Notes under the pieces: model-generated | Told to the model about the DNA's origin: nothing | The model's input: only the letters and a program-made list of their open reading frames with translations | Databases searched by the model: none | Source of the DNA: Clostridium sporogenes | GTDB lineage: Bacteria > Bacillota > Clostridia > Clostridiales > Clostridiaceae | DNA: 64,000 nt | Direction of reading: 5' to 3' | NCBI RefSeq assembly: GCF_001020205.1 | Contig: NZ_CP011663.1 | Location: 1,054,001 to 1,118,000, forward strand | Translations under genes and position numbers: made by a program | Part shown: piece by piece, positions 35,582-45,330 of the stretch | Numbering within the stretch: the stretch's first letter is position 1 | How the letters are laid out: each line of letters opens with the position of its first letter

Positions 35582-37372
35582 ATGAGGGCTAAAAAGTTAT
35601 TTTGGAATTTAACTCTAAAATTAGAGAGTATAACTTATGCAGTAGTTATGCCAGTAGCAATTATAGGGACTATGCATATAGGAAAATTTTATGGACAAAG
35701 ATTTTGGTCAGGAGTTTTTTCTTTAATATCAGCTATAATTATTAATATACTTATAGGAATATATATAAGGAAAAAGACTTTATATGATAATTTGAAAATT
35801 TTGTATGGGAAAAGAAATCTCACAGAAGAAGAATATGGTCAAATAAAAAAGGATTTATTAAAGTTCCCTTTAAAAGAGGGAATAACTATGTTTTTTAGAT
35901 GGTTACTAGGGGTACCTAGCATAATGTTAATAGCTAATTTATTTATGAAAATAGGTTCAGTTCAGTATTTTGTAGCTTTCTTAATAGGATTGAGCTTATC
36001 TTTCACAGGTTTTATGACTAATTATTTAAATTCAGAAAAATTACTTATAGATATATTTATAGAAAAGAAATTAAATACATACAAAATAGATGAAAATAAT
36101 TATATAAAATTTACTATTGGTAATAAAATATATGGTGCTATTTTTAGCATGTTAATATTGGTTAGTTTTTCATATTTATATACATCATACAACATATATA
36201 TTAACACCATTAGAGTTAGTCCATTAGTTTATTATTGTGCTTGCTTAGCAATGATGATATATGTGGTAGCAGTATTTTCTTATATATTTTCAAATAATAT
36301 AAGAACTAATATAAATCAAATGGAAAGAGCTATAAATAAAATATCAAATAAAGATTTATCCATAGAACTAGCAAGAATAACTTCAGATGAAATAGGAAAT
36401 ATAAATAGGGATATAGATGTTATGAAAGAAAATCTTAAAGATTTTATAAAAAATATATTAACACAATCAGAAGAAACAGTTAATTTTGTTCATCATTTAA
36501 CTAAAGCTTCAGAAGAAAACACTAATGCCATGAATGAAATTTCAACTTCTGTAGAAGATTTAGCTAAAGGGGCTTCTATTCAAGCACAAGACTCACAGCA
36601 GGCTGTAGAAAAATTGTCTACATTAGGACAAGAAATAGATAAAACAAGTGAAAATTCTAATAATGTAAGAAATTATATGAACGAAGTTAGACAAGCATCA
36701 AAAGGTGGTATAAGTGCTATAGATAACTTAGTAGAAAGGCTAAAGGAAAATATAGGGGTATCTAAATATATATCTAATAATATAAAAGATTTAGCTTTAA
36801 AATCTTCGTCTATAGGTAATATAGTGGCTACTATAAATAATATAGCAAATGAAACAAATTTATTAGCTTTAAATGCAAGTATAGAAGCAGCTAGAGCAGG
36901 TGAAGCAGGTAAGGGTTTTTCTGTAGTTGCAGATCAAATAAAGAAATTAGCAGAACAGACAGAAGTAGCTACTAAAAATGTAAAAATTATAGTAGAAGAA
37001 ATGCAAGGAGAAATATCAAAAGCAGAAGAAAATGAAGAAAAATCAGAAATAATAATAAAAAATACATCAGAAGCATCTAATGAAGCTATAAATTCATTTC
37101 AGGTGATAAATAAATCTGTAGATGAAATGATTAATGAAACTTATGTATTGATAGAAAGTATAAAGAATATAGATGAAGAAAAAAATAGTGTGCATGTATT
37201 CGTGGAAAATATATCTAGTGTATCCGAAGAAACAGCATCCTCTACTGAGGAAGTAAGTGCTATAGTTGAACAAGAAACAGTTACTATAAATGATTTAACT
37301 ACAATGTCGGTAAAATTAGAAAGTTTAGCTAAAAACTTAAAGGATGAAGTAAATAAATTTAATTTAGATTAG
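35582..37372 (+). CDS. Methyl-accepting chemotaxis protein with six membrane segments
   Basis: This is a 596-residue chemoreceptor. The N-terminal part has three pairs of membrane helices (about residues 15-65, 100-145 and 178-238) with almost no external loop, unlike the usual two-helix receptor with a periplasmic sensor. A HAMP domain (about 240-290) and the signalling hairpin follow, with the tip NNIANETNLLALNASIEAAR (about 418-437) and AGEAGKGFSVVADQIKKLAE. The sensor may therefore detect membrane state, redox or a lipophilic signal (inference). GGGGCG precedes the ATG. The hydrolase gene follows at 27 bases. Confidence 0.95.
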   Translation: MRAKKLFWNLTLKLESITYAVVMPVAIIGTMHIGKFYGQRFWSGVFSLISAIIINILIGIYIRKKTLYDNLKILYGKRNLTEEEYGQIKKDLLKFPLKEGITMFFRWLLGVPSIMLIANLFMKIGSVQYFVAFLIGLSLSFTGFMTNYLNSEKLLIDIFIEKKLNTYKIDENNYIKFTIGNKIYGAIFSMLILVSFSYLYTSYNIYINTIRVSPLVYYCACLAMMIYVVAVFSYIFSNNIRTNINQMERAINKISNKDLSIELARITSDEIGNINRDIDVMKENLKDFIKNILTQSEETVNFVHHLTKASEENTNAMNEISTSVEDLAKGASIQAQDSQQAVEKLSTLGQEIDKTSENSNNVRNYMNEVRQASKGGISAIDNLVERLKENIGVSKYISNNIKDLALKSSSIGNIVATINNIANETNLLALNASIEAARAGEAGKGFSVVADQIKKLAEQTEVATKNVKIIVEEMQGEISKAEENEEKSEIIIKNTSEASNEAINSFQVINKSVDEMINETYVLIESIKNIDEEKNSVHVFVENISSVSEETASSTEEVSAIVEQETVTINDLTTMSVKLESLAKNLKDEVNKFNLD

Positions 37373-37399
37373 TTCAAAAATATTAAAGGGGGATTTTTT

Positions 37400-38215
37400 A
37401 TGGCATATTTTTTAGCAAATGATAATGTTAAAATTTTTTATGAAGTAAAAGGGGAAGGAAAACCAATAATATTTATACATGGTTGGACTTGTAATCATAG
37501 CTTTTTTAAAAAACAAGTAGAAACATTAAGCAAAAATTATAAAGTTATAACTTATGATTTAAGAGGTCATGGAGTATCAGAAAGACCTGAAAATGGTTTA
37601 ACTATGGATAGAATGGCAAAGGATGTAAGAGATCTTATACAACACTTAAATCTTTCTTATGTAACATTAGCAGGTTGGTCTATGGGAACAACTATAATAC
37701 TTGAATATGTAAGACAATTTGCTTGTGATAAACTATCTAATATATGTTTTATAGATATGACACCAAAAGTTGTAGCAGAAGGAGATTGGAATATGGGGCT
37801 TTTCGGAGAGTTTAGCCACAAAGATAATTTAAATCATATAGCTAATGTAGCAGGGGATTGGCCAAAGGTTATAGAAAGTTTTGTCCCATCTTTATTTGCA
37901 ACTTCAGGTTGTAGAATAAAAGAAGATATGGATTGGGTATTTAAAGAAGTAAGAAAAAATACTCCTCATGTAGTAGTAGATTGTTGGGTGTCCATGTCAA
38001 ATCAAGATTATAGAGAAGAACTTTCAAAAATTACAGTACCTACGTTAATAACAAGAGGAGAAGAAAGTGCCTTTTGTACAAAGAAAACTTGTGAGTATAT
38101 GGAAAAAGAAATTAAAAATGCAAAATGGATAGATTATTCAAAATCTGGTCACATATTGTTTATGGAAGAGCCAGAGAAATTTAATAAGGATATAGTAGAA
38201 TTTATTGAAAAGTAA
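37400..38215 (+). CDS. Alpha/beta hydrolase
   Basis: This 271-residue hydrolase has the oxyanion block FIHGWTCNHSFF (about residues 25-36), the nucleophile elbow AGWSMGTT (about 93-100, Ser at 96), an acidic residue near TVPTLITRGEES (about 220) and the catalytic His in SGHILFMEEPEKF (about 251). No signal peptide is present, so it is cytoplasmic. It resembles haloperoxidase/esterase-type enzymes. The substrate is unknown. It may be co-transcribed with the chemoreceptor gene upstream. Confidence 0.92.
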   Translation: MAYFLANDNVKIFYEVKGEGKPIIFIHGWTCNHSFFKKQVETLSKNYKVITYDLRGHGVSERPENGLTMDRMAKDVRDLIQHLNLSYVTLAGWSMGTTIILEYVRQFACDKLSNICFIDMTPKVVAEGDWNMGLFGEFSHKDNLNHIANVAGDWPKVIESFVPSLFATSGCRIKEDMDWVFKEVRKNTPHVVVDCWVSMSNQDYREELSKITVPTLITRGEESAFCTKKTCEYMEKEIKNAKWIDYSKSGHILFMEEPEKFNKDIVEFIEK

Positions 38216-38233
38216 AATTATTGTTTGTGTATA

Positions 38234-38398
38234 AAAATAGATTTAATTTTAATCTAAAGATATAAAAAAATATTTTTTATATTAATTTATTTCCTTAATA
38301 ATTTTTAATGTAGATATATTAAAAATTACTAAAGTTTATTCATATGCTTATTGCTTATGTTTTTTATCTTTATTATATTAAAATTAAATCTATTATAT
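38234..38398. repeat. Dispersed repeat family D, copy 3 (most complete)
   Basis: Terminal inverted repeats are AATAGATTTAATTTTAAT (38237-38254) and ATTAAAATTAAATCTATT (about 38377-38394). The internal right half (CATATG, TATTG, TTTTTTATCTTT) matches copy 1 at 5478-5620. At about 165 bases with 18-base terminal repeats and no coding capacity it looks like a MITE. The remaining bases up to 38538 hold nothing further. Confidence 0.7.
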
Positions 38399-38538
38399 TT
38401 TTAGGAACTATCTAAAATTTTTATCCTATTTATGTTGTACTAGATAACTTCTTAACCTAAAGATAGAAGAAGCAGTAAAAAAATATAATTTTTTAAAATA
38501 AATTTTCCCTAAATTTAAAAATCACTTCATTTAGGAAT

Positions 38539-39084
38539 TTATATTAATGAAATCTCTTTAAAGATATCTCCTTCTAAGGTTTTTATTTTAAATAGGTTGT
38601 CATTAAGTATTCCATAGCAATGAGGTGTATTTTCCTTTGGAAATGTAATGGAACCAGGGTTAATCATAAATATATTGTTTATTTTTTCGGCTAAAGGTAT
38701 ATGAGTATGACCATATATTAAAGCATCTCCATTACTTATATTAGGTAAATTGTCTTTATTAAAAATATGACCATGAGTTAAAAATAATCTTTTACCATTA
38801 TATAAAACTATAGAATAATCGCTCATAATAGGATACTTAAGAACCATTTGGTCTACTTCGCTTTCACAATTTCCTCTTACAGCTATAATTTTATCCTTAT
38901 AGGAATTTAAAATTTCTGCTACCTTTTTAGGATCGTATTCTTTAGGAAGAGGATTTCTAGCACCATGATAAAGTTCATCACCTAATATAATTAGATAATC
39001 TGCTTTTTCTTCCTCAAATATATGTAAAACTTTTTCTAAATAATAGGCTGAACCATGGATATCAGATATAAAAAATAATTTCAT
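38539..39084 (-). CDS. yfcE: YfcE-family metallophosphoesterase
   Basis: This 181-residue phosphodiesterase has the five calcineurin-like metal motifs: FISDIHG (residues 5-11), ILGDELYHG (about 34-42), RGNCES (about 72-77), LTHGHIF (about 103-109) and YGHTHIP (about 124-130). E. coli YfcE hydrolyses phosphodiester model substrates with manganese; the natural substrate is unknown. AGGAGT precedes the start. It is monocistronic. Confidence 0.95.
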   Translation of the reverse strand: MKLFFISDIHGSAYYLEKVLHIFEEEKADYLIILGDELYHGARNPLPKEYDPKKVAEILNSYKDKIIAVRGNCESEVDQMVLKYPIMSDYSIVLYNGKRLFLTHGHIFNKDNLPNISNGDALIYGHTHIPLAEKINNIFMINPGSITFPKENTPHCYGILNDNLFKIKTLEGDIFKEISLI

Positions 39085-39721
39085 ATAAAGAACTCCTTTC
39101 TTAATAACAAAGTATAGATATAATTATATATTTTTTTTATTTTTATTAAAAGTAATTGTTGAAAAATTTATATAATAAGAAAAAAGTAGTAATTACTTAT
39201 GAGAGTTTGTATTTAAAAAATTATTATATTGTATAGCATAAGAAATATAATTTATTGTATTTTATGTATATCCAATAAAGAACATTATATCCAGTTCTTT
39301 CTCTGTTGAAAAATATGATAAAGTGGTTTATAATTAGGGTGTTATTTATTACATTAAAACCTAATAAAAGTCATAAAATAACAATTTATTACAAAAATAC
39401 ATAAATAAAATTTAAAGAATATTTTATAATAAAAAGAAAATAATTATATTAATATTAAATAAAAATTTACTTTAGTATGATTTTAAATTATGCTAATATT
39501 ATAGGTATAAAGATATTAATAAGTTGTGATTTAAATTGTTAAATAATTTTTATTTGTATTAAATATTATATTTATTTCAAATAAAAAGGCAATTATTGCA
39601 ACTTATTGTCTAAGCTATAATTATTAATATTTAGTACAATTTTAATCTAATATTGGTATCTTTATTTTATTGATTTGCAATGGTAGATGCTTATTAATAA
39701 GTAAGGGGGAGGTTATAAAAA
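39085..39721. other. 637-base intergenic region, no recognised feature
   Basis: This AT-rich stretch lies between divergent genes (yfcE and a receiver protein). I see no ORF with a ribosome-binding site, no strong hairpin and no repeat shared with the rest of the window. It must carry promoters for both genes; the length is unusual for this region. Confidence 0.4.
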
Positions 39722-40105
39722 ATGAGTAGCTCACAAAAGAATATATTAGTTATTGATGATTCTGCAAGTATTAGAAGCTTTGTAAGAAATATTTTAGAAA
39801 AAGCCAACTACAAGGTTTATGAAGCTTGTGACGGCGAAGAAGGTATTGAGGTATATAAAAAATATAGAAACATTGATTTAGTAATGACAGATATATATAT
39901 GCCTAAAAAAAGTGGTTTAGAAGTTGTAGTAGAATTACAAAAAAAGTATAAAGGTACCAAAATAATTGTTTTTTCTGATGGGGGAAAGGATAATTTTACT
40001 AATGATTCAGGAGTATGTGAAGCTCTTGGAGCGGCTTACTTTATTAGGAAAGATTTAATTAAGGATAAGTTACTTGATTTAGTAAATATAATATTTTCAA
40101 AATAA
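39722..40105 (+). CDS. Single-domain response regulator (CheY-like receiver)
   Basis: This 127-residue protein is a receiver domain alone. The acidic pair is in VIDDSASIR (about residues 10-18), the phospho-acceptor Asp in VMTDIYMPKKSG (about 58) and the conserved Lys in FIRKDLIK (about 112), though the usual Lys-Pro after it is Lys-Asp. The Thr/Ser position is VFSDGG. With no output domain it should act by protein contact, as in chemotaxis or phosphorelay. GGGGGAGG precedes the ATG with a 9-base gap. No kinase is adjacent. Confidence 0.92.
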   Translation: MSSSQKNILVIDDSASIRSFVRNILEKANYKVYEACDGEEGIEVYKKYRNIDLVMTDIYMPKKSGLEVVVELQKKYKGTKIIVFSDGGKDNFTNDSGVCEALGAAYFIRKDLIKDKLLDLVNIIFSK

Positions 40106-40170
40106 TTATTATTAAAATTATAGTATAATAACTAAATATAATAAGGTTATTTTAAGTAACCTATAATATG

Positions 40171-40212
40171 CACCTTTCATATAATGCTGTTAAAAGCACT
40201 ATATGAAAGGTG
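40171..40212 (+). promoter_or_regulatory. Hairpin that sequesters the ribosome-binding site of the WG-repeat gene
   Basis: CACCTTTCATAT (40171-40182) and ATATGAAAGGTG (40201-40212) form a perfect 12-base stem, with a small inner GCT/AGC stem. The right arm contains AAAGGTG, the only good ribosome-binding site for the TTG start at 40220. No T-run follows, so a translational control role is more likely than termination. Confidence 0.65.
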
Positions 40213-40219
40213 TATTATT

Positions 40220-42694
40220 TTGTTTAAAAAAAAACTGTTTAATATTATTAATAAGTACTTACCAATGGGTTCTCAAATAATAGTTGAAGAAGATAATAAC
40301 AATGAGCCTTTGATAATAAGAGCTGATTTAAATGGATATGGATTAGGAGAAATAATTGTAGCTTATAGATGGCAAGGAGAAAATTATGTTATGGTGCTAG
40401 AGAGATATTATAATCAGTGGTGTGTAATAGATAATATAAAGGGAAAGGGGTATGATATTTCTTATTTAAAAGTGGCACCTATAACAGATAATACAATAGA
40501 TAATTTAATTATAGGATGGAGAAGAGGTGCTATATGGTCTGAGTTAGATATACTTCAGTGGACGCCCTATGGTTTTAAAAGAGTAATAGATGAGGGCATA
40601 TATTATAGTAAAGTTGAAGTGGAAAATATGAAAAGTGTAAAAGCTATGAATGGTAAAAATGAAATAGCTTTATGGTTACATGACACAGCAGAAGCTTATA
40701 AAGTGGAAGTATATAGATGGAGTTTAGGGAAATTAGTAAAAGCCGAAGATGTGTATCCTTATTATTTTGAGAAAGTAATTGATTTTTATAAAAGAAAAGT
40801 GAAGGAAGAACCAGACTTCCCAGTATATTGGTATTACTTAGCGGATGCTCAGGTTAAAGGGAAGATGTATGAGGATGCTTTGAAATCTATAGATAAAGCT
40901 TTAGAGATTCCTAAAGCTTATCCTTCTAAAAGAGAGTTATTAAAATTAAAGGATTATATATTATCATCTATAAAATGCAAAAATATAAGCTTATATCCTG
41001 CACCTATAAATACTATTAAGGGAGCTAAATGGGGATATATAAATGAAAAGGGAGAATTTCTAATTAAGCCTATATATGATTTAGCCTTAGAATTTCAATG
41101 TAATGGACTTGCAGTTGTGGAAATAGATAATTTTTATGGAATTATAGATGATAATGGAGATTATATAGTAAAGCATAAGTATGGCTTTATAAGTGAATTT
41201 TCAGAAGGAAGAGCTATAGTTATTGATAATGAAAGATTTAATATAATCAATGAAAAGGGAGATGAATTGATTTCTAAAACCCAAAATTATAGTTATATAG
41301 GAAACTTTAAAGAAGGAAGAGCTCAATATGGTATTATAGATCCTAATAAAGGATATCTTTATGGATACTTAGATAGAGATGGAAAGGACATTATACCAGC
41401 ACAATATGAGTATGCAAATGATTTTTATAAAGAAAAAGCTGTGGTTAGGATAAAAGAAAATGAATATGCTCTAATAAATGTAGATGGAGAAATATTAAAT
41501 AAATATGAATATGCTTCTGTAGGAAATTTAAGGGAGGGTTTTTTATCTTTTAAGGAAGATATTGGAGGAAAATATGGCTTCATAGATGAAGATGGAAATG
41601 TAGTTATAAAACCGCAATTCACCTATGCTCAAGATTTTAGTGAAGGAAGAGCTGTGGTAAATGCCTCTGGAAATATTATAAATAATTATGGTGTAATAGA
41701 TAAAGAAGGAAATTATATAATAACACCTAAGTATAATGACATAATTTTATTAGGGGATAATAGGATGGCTGTTGGAATAGCTATAGATAAAACATCACCT
41801 TTTATAGGATCTAAATATGCTATTGCAGATACAGAGGGCAACATATTAACAGATTTCATCTATTATGGAGTTTCAAATTACAAAAATGGAATAGCTTCTG
41901 TTTATGATAATAGCAATACATTTTTCATCGATAAAGAGGGCAACAAAGTCGAAAACTTACCTGTAGTAGAAGGCAGTGGAACCTTAACTATAGAAAATGA
42001 ATTAATAAAAGCTTATGTGGATTATAGAATTTCTTACTTTGATATAGAAGGAAATTTAATATGGGAAGAAAATTCAGTTATTCATTTAAATGATCAGTAC
42101 AAAGTTATAGAAGAAAAATATAAACCTAATAAGGATTATTTAGTATACTATCCAAAGCTTAAGGGAATGGAAGATAAGACCTTAGAAGATGAGGTTAATA
42201 ATAGGCTTAAAATTTTATCAGAAGTAAAACCTATAGAAGAAAATGTTCAATTAGAATATAGTTATTTAGGAGATTTCAAAATAGAATTTTTTGATAAAAA
42301 CTTATTAGTATTAGAGCTTCATGGATATAATTTTCCCTTTGGGGCAGCTCATGGCATGCCAAGTAAAATATATGCAAAAATAGATTTAACTACAGGAGAA
42401 TTTTATGAACTAAAGGATTTATTTAAAGAAGATAGTGATTATGTGAAAGTATTAAGTGATATAATAGGAGAACAAATAAAAAATAATCCAGAATACTCCT
42501 ATATATTTCCTGATAGCTATAATGGAATAAAAGAAGATCAACCTTTTTATGTATCAAAGGATGCATTATATATATACTTTTATCCCTATGAAATTGCACC
42601 TTATGCTGCAGGATTCCCTACCTTTAAAATACCTTATGAGGATATTATGAATATAATTAATCAATTAGGTGAATTTTGGAGGTCTTTTAACTAA
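40220..42694 (+). CDS. Large WG-repeat protein with TPR segment and DUF3298-like C-terminus
   Basis: This 824-residue protein has no signal peptide. After an N-terminal region (about 1-185) comes a short TPR-like pair (about 190-235, PVYWYYLADAQVKGKMYEDAL). Then about eight WG repeats follow (about 260-590), each of the type 'GxWGYINEKGEFLIKPIYD...F.EGLA'. The C-terminal part (about 640-824) has the DUF3298 pattern with AHGMPSKIYAKIDLTTGE. I prefer the TTG at 40220 with AAAGGTG 7 bases upstream; the frame also opens at an ATG at 40184 inside the hairpin loop without a ribosome-binding site. Function unknown; WG repeats mediate protein contacts. Confidence 0.85.
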   Translation: MFKKKLFNIINKYLPMGSQIIVEEDNNNEPLIIRADLNGYGLGEIIVAYRWQGENYVMVLERYYNQWCVIDNIKGKGYDISYLKVAPITDNTIDNLIIGWRRGAIWSELDILQWTPYGFKRVIDEGIYYSKVEVENMKSVKAMNGKNEIALWLHDTAEAYKVEVYRWSLGKLVKAEDVYPYYFEKVIDFYKRKVKEEPDFPVYWYYLADAQVKGKMYEDALKSIDKALEIPKAYPSKRELLKLKDYILSSIKCKNISLYPAPINTIKGAKWGYINEKGEFLIKPIYDLALEFQCNGLAVVEIDNFYGIIDDNGDYIVKHKYGFISEFSEGRAIVIDNERFNIINEKGDELISKTQNYSYIGNFKEGRAQYGIIDPNKGYLYGYLDRDGKDIIPAQYEYANDFYKEKAVVRIKENEYALINVDGEILNKYEYASVGNLREGFLSFKEDIGGKYGFIDEDGNVVIKPQFTYAQDFSEGRAVVNASGNIINNYGVIDKEGNYIITPKYNDIILLGDNRMAVGIAIDKTSPFIGSKYAIADTEGNILTDFIYYGVSNYKNGIASVYDNSNTFFIDKEGNKVENLPVVEGSGTLTIENELIKAYVDYRISYFDIEGNLIWEENSVIHLNDQYKVIEEKYKPNKDYLVYYPKLKGMEDKTLEDEVNNRLKILSEVKPIEENVQLEYSYLGDFKIEFFDKNLLVLELHGYNFPFGAAHGMPSKIYAKIDLTTGEFYELKDLFKEDSDYVKVLSDIIGEQIKNNPEYSYIFPDSYNGIKEDQPFYVSKDALYIYFYPYEIAPYAAGFPTFKIPYEDIMNIINQLGEFWRSFN

Positions 42695-42828
42695 AAATAA
42701 GGAAATTTATTTTAGATAGAATAAAAGAGACTATAAAAATAAAAGACTATGAAGAAAAATATATAGTAAAATAAAAGTTTTATAGTTTCAAACTAAATAA
42801 AAAGAATGAAAATAGGGTGCCCCAAAAT

Positions 42829-42893
42829 AGATTTAATTTTAATATAGCAAATATAAATTATATTTGCACATTTAAAATTAAGTCTATTTTATT
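42829..42893. repeat. Dispersed repeat family D, short copy 4
   Basis: AAAATAGATTTAATTTTAAT and TTTAAAATTAAGTCTATTTT are inverted ends only about 25 bases apart, with an inner stem CAAATATAA/TTATATTTG. It is an internally deleted form of the longer copies. Confidence 0.6.
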
Positions 42894-43284
42894 CTTAGAC
42901 ACTTTCTTTTGTGTTTTATAAAATATTAGATTAGTAATACAATTCATTCTAAAATATATTAACTTTATATAAGTCATATTATGATGTTTGTTACAAATAT
43001 AGGATATATTATAAACAATATGTAAATTTTTAAGAGGAATTTTAAGGAAATTGTTGAATATAATATTATGGATTTAAATTTAATTTGGTCTGATATCTGA
43101 TAACTGCCATATATAAATTTTTTAAGATTGTAAATAAAAAGTTAACGGGATAAGTGCACCCTTTCGGCTATGGGCAAAGCCTTGTGTGAAGAAAATTTTT
43201 AAATGAATTCATAATAAAGAAATTTAAAAATTAAAATTGCCTAATTTAATTTACACAAACCAGGAGTATGGGGAGGTTGCGTTT
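42894..43284 (+). other. Upstream region of agrA
   Basis: This 391-base stretch precedes agrA. A GC-richer patch at 43146-43185 (GATAAGTGCACCCTTTCGGC, then GGGCAAAGCC) stands out from the AT-rich background but I could not assign it to a riboswitch or IS end. No LytTR-type repeat like that at 45362-45396 was seen here. Confidence 0.35.
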
Positions 43285-44001
43285 ATGTTTAAAATAGCAA
43301 TTTGTGATGATGAGCCCGTTATCTGTGGGGACATTGAGAACATTTTATTGAATTATAAAAATTATAATTTTGAAGAAATAGAGATTGAAGTGTTTTATTC
43401 CGGAGAAGAATTATGCAGATATATAGAAAGAGGACATTCCTTTGATTTAATATTTTTAGATATTGAAATGAAAAGGATGAATGGTGTTGAAGTAGGAAGA
43501 AAAATACGGGAAGAAATGGATGATTATCTTACCAAAATCGTTTATATTTCTGGGAAAGATAGTTATGATAGACAATTGTTTGATGTGCAGCCAATGCACT
43601 TTTTATCCAAACCAATTAGTAAAGAAAAGATTATTGCAGATTTAAATTTAGCAATGAAATTATTACAAAAACAAAGGTTTGTATTTAGCTATAAGAAGGG
43701 ATATGAAGTATTAAGAGTACCTATTAAAAATATTATTTATTTTGAGAGTTTGAATAGAAAAATAAAAATAGTAACAACAAAAGGAGAAGATATGTTTTAT
43801 GGTACTATAGATCAAATATTTCTCCAGGTTGCTAAATATCAATTTATTCGTATACACAGGTCATATATTATAAATTATATTCATGTAAGCCGGTTTAAAT
43901 ATGATGAAGTTATTATGTCTAGTTCTTCCTGTCTTCCTATAGGACAATCAAGAAGGAGAGAGGTAAGAAAACTCCAGATTGCTTTTGAAAAAGAGGGATA
44001 A
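43285..44001 (+). CDS. agrA: AgrA-like LytTR response regulator
   Basis: This is a 238-residue regulator. The receiver domain (about 1-120) has CDDEPVICGD and the phospho-acceptor Asp in LIFLDIEMKRMNG (about 57). The LytTR DNA-binding domain (about 135-235) has VLRVPIKNIIYFESLNRKI, FIRIHRSYIINYIHV and the late SRRREVRKLQ. It starts at 43285 after GGGGAGG; earlier in-frame codons lack a site. Its stop overlaps the start region of agrC. LytTR proteins bind pairs of 9-base direct repeats about 22 bases apart; two such promoters lie downstream at 45362 and 50480. Confidence 0.94.
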   Translation: MFKIAICDDEPVICGDIENILLNYKNYNFEEIEIEVFYSGEELCRYIERGHSFDLIFLDIEMKRMNGVEVGRKIREEMDDYLTKIVYISGKDSYDRQLFDVQPMHFLSKPISKEKIIADLNLAMKLLQKQRFVFSYKKGYEVLRVPIKNIIYFESLNRKIKIVTTKGEDMFYGTIDQIFLQVAKYQFIRIHRSYIINYIHVSRFKYDEVIMSSSSCLPIGQSRRREVRKLQIAFEKEG

Positions 44002-44004
44002 GTG

Positions 44005-45285
44005 ATGAACATTGGTATGTATGACTTTTTGTATATTACAACTAATATTTTTGGAACATACATTATTTATAAATTTATGATGGTGTTTTTTTCTCGGGAA
44101 GATGTGAATAAAAAAATAGAAATGTGCTCTTATGTAGGGTATTTTTTTGCTATTTCTTTGATTTATTTATTTATAAAAATTCCGGTAGTTATTATGTTTT
44201 GTAATATTTTCTCTTTCTTTGTAATATCTCTTAACTACAAATCTAATATGAAAAAAAGAATTTTTGCGGTTATGTTTATCTATTTAATTTTGATGTGTAT
44301 TGAAATCATTGTGATTAATCTGCTTTCAGGATTGCAATTTGATATATTTGCAGAAAATAAATATTATTATGCCTACAGTTTAGTTGTATTAAAATTGGCT
44401 ACATATATTATAGTTTTGCTTTTAAATAAATATAAAAAGTCCAAGCAGGGAGAACAAGTACCCCTTTCATATTGGATCTCCATTACATTTATTCCAATGG
44501 CATCTATGTATATTATATTATTACTTTTTCATTTGAACATTACCAATATAACCTTTATGATTCTGGGGGTTATATTTATACTGATGATTAATTTTTCTAC
44601 CTTCTATTTATATGAAGTAATTTCTGTAACCTTTGCAAAACAAGCAGAAAAGCTATGGATTATTCAACAAAACAAATATTATGAGAGACAGTTTAATTTG
44701 ATGAAATCTTCCATGAAAGTAACAAAGGCTATAAAGCATGATCTAAAGAATCATTTAGTAACAGTTTACTCTTTGTTGCAAAAGGAAAAAAGTGAAGAAG
44801 CACTGAAGCACATATCAGATATCATAGAAGTGTGTAACAGTCAAGAAGAATATGTACGTTCAGGTAATATGGCTATTGACAGTGTTCTTAATTTTAAACT
44901 TCAGGAAGCAAGACAGAAGAATATAAGTGTATATCTTAATTTAAATATACCTGAGAACATAGAAATTCCATCATTTGATATGTCAATTATTCTTGGGAAT
45001 TTGATGGACAATGCAATCTATGCAGTAGATAAACTAGAAATTAATAGATATATTAATTTTAAAATGAAATACACTAAGGGAAGATTGATTGTTAAAATTG
45101 ACAATCCATTTAATGGAGAAATATTAATAAATGGCAATAAAATGATTACCACTAAAGGTGATAGAAACAATCATGGTATAGGAATTGAAAGCATAAAAGT
45201 TATTTTACAAAAATATGATGGCTTTATGGAAATACAGCATGATAATAATGTATTTTCGGTGACTTTGTTATTTTATATTAATTAA
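44005..45285 (+). CDS. agrC: AgrC-like peptide-sensing histidine kinase
   Basis: This 426-residue kinase has a membrane domain of about six helices (residues 1-205), then a dimerisation helix with phospho-acceptor His in KAIKHDLKNHLVTV (about 248), the N box SIILGNLMDNAIYAVDK (about 330) and the G-box GIGIESIK (about 397). This GHKL layout is that of AgrC, which detects a secreted thiolactone peptide. It follows agrA by 3 bases (order A-C). The likely signal is the AgrD product encoded at 50584. A strong terminator follows. Confidence 0.93.
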   Translation: MNIGMYDFLYITTNIFGTYIIYKFMMVFFSREDVNKKIEMCSYVGYFFAISLIYLFIKIPVVIMFCNIFSFFVISLNYKSNMKKRIFAVMFIYLILMCIEIIVINLLSGLQFDIFAENKYYYAYSLVVLKLATYIIVLLLNKYKKSKQGEQVPLSYWISITFIPMASMYIILLLFHLNITNITFMILGVIFILMINFSTFYLYEVISVTFAKQAEKLWIIQQNKYYERQFNLMKSSMKVTKAIKHDLKNHLVTVYSLLQKEKSEEALKHISDIIEVCNSQEEYVRSGNMAIDSVLNFKLQEARQKNISVYLNLNIPENIEIPSFDMSIILGNLMDNAIYAVDKLEINRYINFKMKYTKGRLIVKIDNPFNGEILINGNKMITTKGDRNNHGIGIESIKVILQKYDGFMEIQHDNNVFSVTLLFYIN

Positions 45286-45327
45286 AAAATAGCAGCGGGA
45301 TTATAAAAGATTCTGCTGCTATTTTTG
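45284..45327 (+). terminator. Intrinsic terminator after agrC
   Basis: AAAAAATAGCAGC...GCTGCTATTTTT is a stem of about 12 bases with a T-run. It isolates agrAC from the following RiPP operon promoter. Confidence 0.88.
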
Positions 45328-45330
45328 TGG

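Noticed and set aside
43146..43185. GC-richer patch before agrA resembling part of a riboswitch (GGGCAAAGCC)
   Set aside because: The sequence does not complete the c-di-GMP or other riboswitch consensus I know, and no terminator or sequestering hairpin follows.
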